Below the pieces are notes generated by a model, which was not told the DNA's origin, did not search any database, and saw only the letters and a list, made by a program, of their open reading frames with translations. Below, in pieces: positions 58,801-64,000 of a stretch of 64,000 bases of DNA. A program made the position numbers and the translations under genes. The stretch comes from Periconia sp. R9002 (Eukaryota; Ascomycota; Dothideomycetes; Pleosporales; Periconiaceae), in NCBI GenBank assembly GCA_023627715.1, contig JAMAHW010000001.1:1302001-1366000 (forward strand). Reading direction: 5' to 3'. Position 1 is the stretch's first letter; the number at the start of each line of letters is the position of its first letter.

Positions 58801-61240
58801 TTGATTACGAGATTCCACGATTGGCCTCTTTCGATTGGACAACTTGTGAGCCGAGGATCATTTCCATTGTCAGGTACCAAAATCTATCTGATCTCAGGCA
58901 TGTCGCTTCAGTGTCAGAACTTCAGACCATTTTTGCCATACTTCAACGTCACGACGAAAAGAAAGGGCTTCGGGACACATTCAGCTATATGCTAGATTTA
59001 GAAGCAAGTTCGCTCTCCACTCTGGACCGCAGGGCCGTTGCAAAAACGTTGCTGGAATACCTACTGGAAGCTGTGTACCTCGTTCCCACTTTTCTGCGCT
59101 CACAAACATGGAAGAATCACAAAAGTGAGCTTGAGGATGATTTGGTCCGGGATGCTCCTAGACTGTTACAAGAACTTCTTCTTTTGTCCAATAGTATGGG
59201 AAGTTTCATTCACGGGCCGCTCACACTCATCCTTCAAGAGCTGAGACGTATGTCATTAGAGGAGTTTTGCAATCTCGTCGAGCATAGTGCACTTGTCATC
59301 AGAGACCCAGAAGCTGCTTTGGACTTCTTCCTGGAAATACTGGAACCCGAAACATCGAGGTTGCTCGTTGGACGTCCTTTTGCCATTCGACAGCTTGTTT
59401 CATCTTTGTTTGGCATTTCGCTTGATCATATTGAAGAAGCGTCAAACATTCGCAAATCCAGCAGTGAAGAACTGAAGCTTCACGGTCACACGATTAATAA
59501 CGATGGTTTCACGACAGTCAGAAGCACTCTTCGCATTGATTCTTCTATGAACAGAAATTTCAGAGTGGGTGATCATGTTAGGCTGACGGCATCTACAGAG
59601 CCGACGAATGCTCCAATGGCAAAGCCAGTATCCATGGACGCAATCATACTGGCCGTTGAAGCGGGCGAAGTGACTTTCCGGTGTCTGCATCATCCCCCTG
59701 CATATTTTGAGCAGTGTGCCTGGAATGTTCTTCACTGTGGATCTTTTGTCACCAGCAAGACGACGCTAGATGCCGTGACTGACTTTTATACTATGCGCGA
59801 ATCTTGTTGTAAGATCTATGCGCTGCTCTTGGGGTTGCCTTCAATCGATCAAATCAAACTCCCCAATGTCAAATTACCTGTATCGGCACAACCGTCGCTG
59901 AACGCTAGTCAGAACGCCGCACTATCAGCATCAATGGAGAACTCATTGACTTTTATCTGGGGACCTCCGGGAACAGGCAAAACGCAAACAATTGTCATGA
60001 TTATGACCCAGTTATTGAGGGCGCTCCCACATTCAAGATTTTTGGTTACAGCACCCACACACAACGCATGCGATAATTTGATGAAGCGATTCCTGAAAGA
60101 CTCCGTGGCGAAAAACGAAGTTGCGCCTATTAGAGTATCGACACAGGTATGCCAACTTTCTTATTCCGCGTGTCATTATCGTGAATAGTATTGCTAAAAT
60201 ATAGGAAGCTTTCGAAAGTCGACCCAGAGTTACGATCCTGGACCTGCGATGCCATGTTGGGGAAAGATATCAGTGGAAACCATCCTGCCTTAAGAAAAGC
60301 CAAGAAACGAGTCAAAGAAGCTAGACTTATCTTTGCGACATGCATCGGCTCGGGAATTGGCCTACTTCGGGACCAAGCATTCGACGTCGTGATCATCGAT
60401 GAAGCTTCACAACTGACGGAGCCCGCGACTCTTGTCCCACTCGTGAAAGGCTGCTCGCGTGCCATTCTAGTTGGTGACCACGTCCAACTACGCGCTACCG
60501 TGCAGCAGAACTCTGTTTTGACCGGATATGATGTTTCCCTTTTTGAACGTCATTACGGGTTGCCGCCACAAGAAGGCGTCGCAAAGGTCATGCTTGACAC
60601 TCAGTACCGCATGCACCGCTCCATATGCGACTTTAGCTCCTCGGAATTCTACGAAAGTAAACTGAAGACTGCTGTCCAAGACAGCGGGAGACCTTTGCAT
60701 GCCTCGCTGTTTCCTTGGCCTGAGGACAATCGCATGGTGTGGATCGATTGCGCAACATCTGAAGATTTGGGTCGCCAATCCAAATCGAATGCCGGTCAGG
60801 TCGCATTATGCAAACAAGTAGTCCAGCTTCTTGGAAAACCACCGGCAGACTCTGAAAACAAGCATGGGAAACCACTTTCAATCGTCGTGTTGACGCCATA
60901 CACGCGTCAGAAGACGATGTTGGCTTCTGCGATTTCTAATGTTGAAGTTTCTTCCATCGACGGTTTCCAAGGTCGTGAGGCAGACATCATCGTTTTCGTG
61001 ACAGTACGATGCAATGTGTATGGTGACCTCGGCTTCTTGACAGACATGCGTCGCTTGAACGTGGCCATGACGAGGGCTAAAGCTGGAGTTGTGATAATTG
61101 GGAGCAAGAGCACAATGACTGGAGTCGCGGCTGGTGTGGAAGCTGATGAAAGTCGGTTGACGTGGAGAAGGCTGGTTGAACGATGCTCTATTGTGGAATT
61201 ACCGGTTCTGGATGAGAATGGCGGTTCAGATACTAGATAG
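55876..61240 (+). CDS. RNAi-type RNA-dependent RNA polymerase fused to an SF1 (Upf1/Hrr1/SAD-3-like) helicase
   Basis: Five exons (55876-56724, 56773-57376, 57427-58637, 58692-60146, 60209-61240) join in frame to 1,716 aa. RdRP part: YTFTDGCGSIS at 201-211, VYQIRYRGYKGVLTLDPSL, LNDEVVILLHTLG, and the catalytic GGDLDGDK with DLDGD at 479-483 split by intron 2, then ARYNNASLGKVKNLYMKWAR and ELNRLFSQCVDG-like sequence, all typical of eukaryotic silencing RdRPs. Helicase part: Walker A GPPGTGKT at 1312-1319, DEAS at 1437-1440, LVGDHVQLRATV, YRMHRSICDF, GFQGREAD at 1625-1632, NVAMTRAK at 1657-1664. All catalytic motifs are intact. In fission yeast Rdp1 and Hrr1 are separate RDRC subunits; in Neurospora SAD-1 and SAD-3 act together. 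Exon 5 uses acceptor GGAAG, chosen for phase. The N-terminus is short compared with QDE-1. Confidence 0.88.
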
Positions 61241-62324
61241 TAGCATCTTCCTATTGCGGCAAGAATCCAAGAAAATCGTTTTCATCATTCCTTTTACGTG
61301 GATCTCATGCACTAGGCAAATCATGCCATCAATTCCGCAATTTCCAAGGTTTAGACTCCCTGTGTCTGCTACTGAATTTTCAAGGCTAAAAAAGAGTTAT
61401 AAAAGTAATCGAAAGTTGAACGTGTCTTGTTCTTCGCAATTGATTGGTGTAATCAGTCACGGTATACACCCTGGTACCTATGAATGTCAGGTAACGTCCT
61501 TGGCTAGGGACGTGCATACAGGTAGCTATGTCATCGAAATACAAGGGTTACCGGGCTGGTAGTTAAAAGCAAAACCTACAAAATATAAACTGTATTAGCA
61601 ATAATAAAAATCATTGTGTTTGAAGTAATTTCATGTGCTCACTGCTGTAGTATAAGCGGCCCCCAAATGCGTACCAAGATTGTTGGTTTCACCCCCTACC
61701 TAGCGCACGGGCGGATATCACTTACGTCGTCAACTAGAAGTTGGAAGCATTTATGGGCAGTGGGACATCAACAAAAAATAATGAAGCAATTGTTGTAAGG
61801 CCTCCAAGAACTACTGTATTGTCTACTAGTAGCGGTATGAAACAATATGTGGAGCTAACTATACGCCACTAACCCATTGTTGGTTCGTGCAACGTTCTCG
61901 ACACGGATTACCACATACCTTATCTTGCATATCTGGGTTGTTTGCTGCAGAGGAAGTTTTGATAGCGGATTGTTTCTCAAATAAGACAGCTTTAAGGTAG
62001 AGTTAATGGTTAAGACCAACGCGGGACCTCCCGAAGGACTCTTGGGGGACTCTTGGAGGACTCCCGCAGGATTCCCGTAAGAATATCGCACGGCTAGTGC
62101 ATCAAGTCCGACCGTAAATACAGATAGCACATGAAAAACATCCGCAAGCAAGCGTATAGTTCCAACTTGGATGCAATGGGATAGAGAAGACAGACTATTT
62201 AAATACCTGTAGATAACTTCGATTTTTCTCTCATCATTCATCCAAATCAGACTTTGATCTTTCCTTCGTTGCAGTGCAGCAATAATCGCCCTGAAAATAT
62301 ACATCAGTCTTAAAACCTGAAAAA
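61241..62324. other. Intergenic, RdRP-helicase to polyketide synthase
   Basis: About 1.1 kb between two plus-strand genes. A short imperfect repeat of GGACTC(T/C)(T/C)(G/C)-like units lies near 62030-62080. A 128-codon frame at 61176-61562 overlaps the helicase 3' end and is not protein-like. No array module of the CACAT type seen. Confidence 0.45.
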
Positions 62325-63960
62325 ATGGATGAACCCATTGCTGTCATCGGCCTGGATGCCAAATTGCCATGCGACGGAACGAGCGTTGAAGACTTTTTCA
62401 AATTCATTGTCGCTGGACGATCTGCGAAAGCTCCTGTTCCAGCAGATCGATACAATGCAGACGCTTTCTGGCACCCCGACAGCCATCGCGATGGAATTGT
62501 GCGTAGCAATCCTTCTTGCATTTCCCCTGTTCTCCATCCTATGTCAGCGCGGAAAAAAAGCTTGTAACTGATGAGAGCTTCTTTTACAGATTACTGGGAA
62601 AGAAGGGCACTTCATGAACACCAACATCAAAGCGTTCGACGCGCCCTTCTTCTCCATGACACCCGCCGAGGCCGCCAGTCTAGATCCCCAACAGCGCATG
62701 CTGCTTGAGTGCGTCTACACGGCCATGGAGAACGCGGGCTACACTATGGCTGAGATGAACGGAACTTCCACGGGTGTCTATGCCGGTGCATTCATGTGGG
62801 ACTATCGACAGGTTCTCATGAAAGATGTGGATGTACCCATGACGTACCATGGCACTGGAACGCTGGCGTGTACGCTGGCGGGACGCATCTCGTGGTTTTA
62901 CAACTTTAGGGGTCCGGCATTTACGCTGGATACCGCGTGTTCAAGTAGTATGGTTGCGCTTCACCAGGCTGTGGTGGGGTTAAGGACGGGTGGATGTAAT
63001 ATGGTATGTCATTTGCTGTCTTGTTCACATGCCCCCCTCCCTGCCAATTATACGGCGCTGAATAGATTTCTAATCATTGAATTTATAACAGGCACTCGCT
63101 TGTGGAACGAACATCATATTCTCTCCTGAGATGGCCGTGGAACTTAATGGTCTTGGTGTTTTGGGTCCGGATAGCACGTCGTACAGCTTCGACAAGAGGG
63201 CGAATGGATATGGAAGAGGTGAAGGTATTGGCACTGTTGTCCTCAAAAGAATGTCTGACGCTATACGCGATGGAGATAGTAAGTCTTTTCTTTCATCTTT
63301 TCACACATATACAAGTGTTTTCATGCCTTGTATTTCCCGATTTGTTCTGACTTGTGTTCAAAAAACCAGCCATCCGCGCGGTGATTCGCAACACTGGCTG
63401 CAATCACGACGGCCACTCGGCCAGTCTCTCTGCACCATCCAAGGAGGCTCAATCAGAGTTAATGGCCCACACATACGCACAAGTCAAGCTCGACCCGTCC
63501 GAGACGCGGTTTTTCGAGGCCCACGGAACGGGAACGCCAGTGGGTGATCCCATCGAAGCCGGCGCCATCAGCGGAATGTTTTCCAAGTACCGGTCCGCAG
63601 AGGAACCCCTTATTATTGGCGCTCTAAAGAGCAATGTCGGCCATAGCGAGGGCAATTCTGGCATCTCTTCCTTCATCAAATCAGTGCTGTGCGTCGAGAG
63701 CGGCATCATACCCGCAAACGCATGGCATGAGGAGAAGAATCCTGCTATTCCAGATGAATGGCACCTGCAGTTCGCGACTAAAGCGATGTGTTGGCCGAAG
63801 TCCAAAACGGGGGTGAGGAGAGTGTCGATTAATTCTTTTGGTGTCTCGGGTACGAATGTGCATGTTGTCTTAGACGATGCTGGCCATTTTCTGAAGGAGC
63901 ATGGATACGATGACGCACCACATCGAACGATCGAGGAACCCCGTCTGCCAGGTGTAACCT
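62325..63960 (+). CDS. Polyketide synthase, N-terminal ketosynthase domain (cut by window edge)
   Basis: Four exons (62325-62498, 62590-63003, 63092-63278, 63370-63960) give the first about 455 residues; a GTAAGT donor at 63961 starts an intron that runs off the window. The protein opens directly with a ketosynthase ([45 protein letters not shown]). The catalytic triad is intact: Cys175 in DTACSSS, His310 in [12 protein letters not shown] and His350 in KSNVGHSEG. An N-terminal KS without a starter-unit domain is the layout of highly reducing fungal type I synthases, but the other domains are not visible, so that class is an inference. Such genes usually head secondary-metabolite clusters, and the rest would be downstream of this window. 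Phases and KS peptides support every junction. Confidence 0.88.
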
Positions 63961-64000
63961 GTAAGTCTTACAAATTCTATCCAGGTGTCAGATTTCTTTT

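Overview
The window is nuclear DNA of a filamentous ascomycete (Pezizomycotina; Leotiomycetes is my guess and is not provable here). The evidence is short GT-AG introns of about 40-140 nt with CTAAC-like branch sites, together with an Anp1-family mannosyltransferase, a SUN-family wall protein, a copper-fist regulator, Bzz1, Dbp5 and a fungal polyketide synthase.

Layout. 1-5 kb: the N-terminal part of an F-box/ankyrin protein (minus), a BAHD-like acyltransferase, and an APH-like kinase with an AN1-like zinc finger. 5.2-11.6 kb: gene-free Array I. 11.7-35 kb: a conserved block with a basic hypothetical protein, a predicted mitochondrial protein, ANP1, a DUF202 membrane protein, DBP5, BZZ1, a SUN/GH132 protein, a Mac1/GRISEA-like copper-fist factor and an EFM7-like methyltransferase. 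35-45.5 kb: gene-free Array II. 45.7-50.3 kb: a YWTD-like fragment, a secreted RNase T1-like protein and a DUF3632 protein. 50.6-54.6 kb: gene-free Array III. 54.8-61.2 kb: a divergent pair made of a small AAA/NadR-like P-loop ATPase and a 1,716-residue fusion of an RNAi-type RNA-dependent RNA polymerase with an SF1 (Upf1/Hrr1/SAD-3-like) helicase. 62.3 kb to the end: the start of a polyketide synthase with an intact ketosynthase, cut by the window edge.

The most unusual content is the three arrays, about 21 kb in total and all in the same orientation. Each unit has a purine-rich tract opening with GTGT(G/A), a TATTTATA/CTTATATAC box, a TTACTAA/TTAGTAA element, an inverted repeat built from GATGAT/ATCATC, and then one to more than a hundred short modules. 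A module ends in (A)ACCAGCACAT, is followed by about 15-25 nt of apparently unique sequence, then a T-rich TTTTTGAAAA-like block, then the next module. I count about 38 TATA-like units. Between 35.1 and 43.0 kb one unit carries a run that I estimate at about 140 short modules.

Array III ends beside the ATPase/RdRP-helicase pair. In fission yeast and Neurospora, RdRP and an SF1 helicase act together in RNA silencing (Rdp1 with Hrr1; SAD-1 with SAD-3). One testable hypothesis is that the arrays are transcribed non-coding loci feeding, or fed on by, this covalently fused complex. The adjacency and architecture are seen directly; the functional link is inference. Local subfamilies among the short modules show that at least part of the array grew by tandem duplication.
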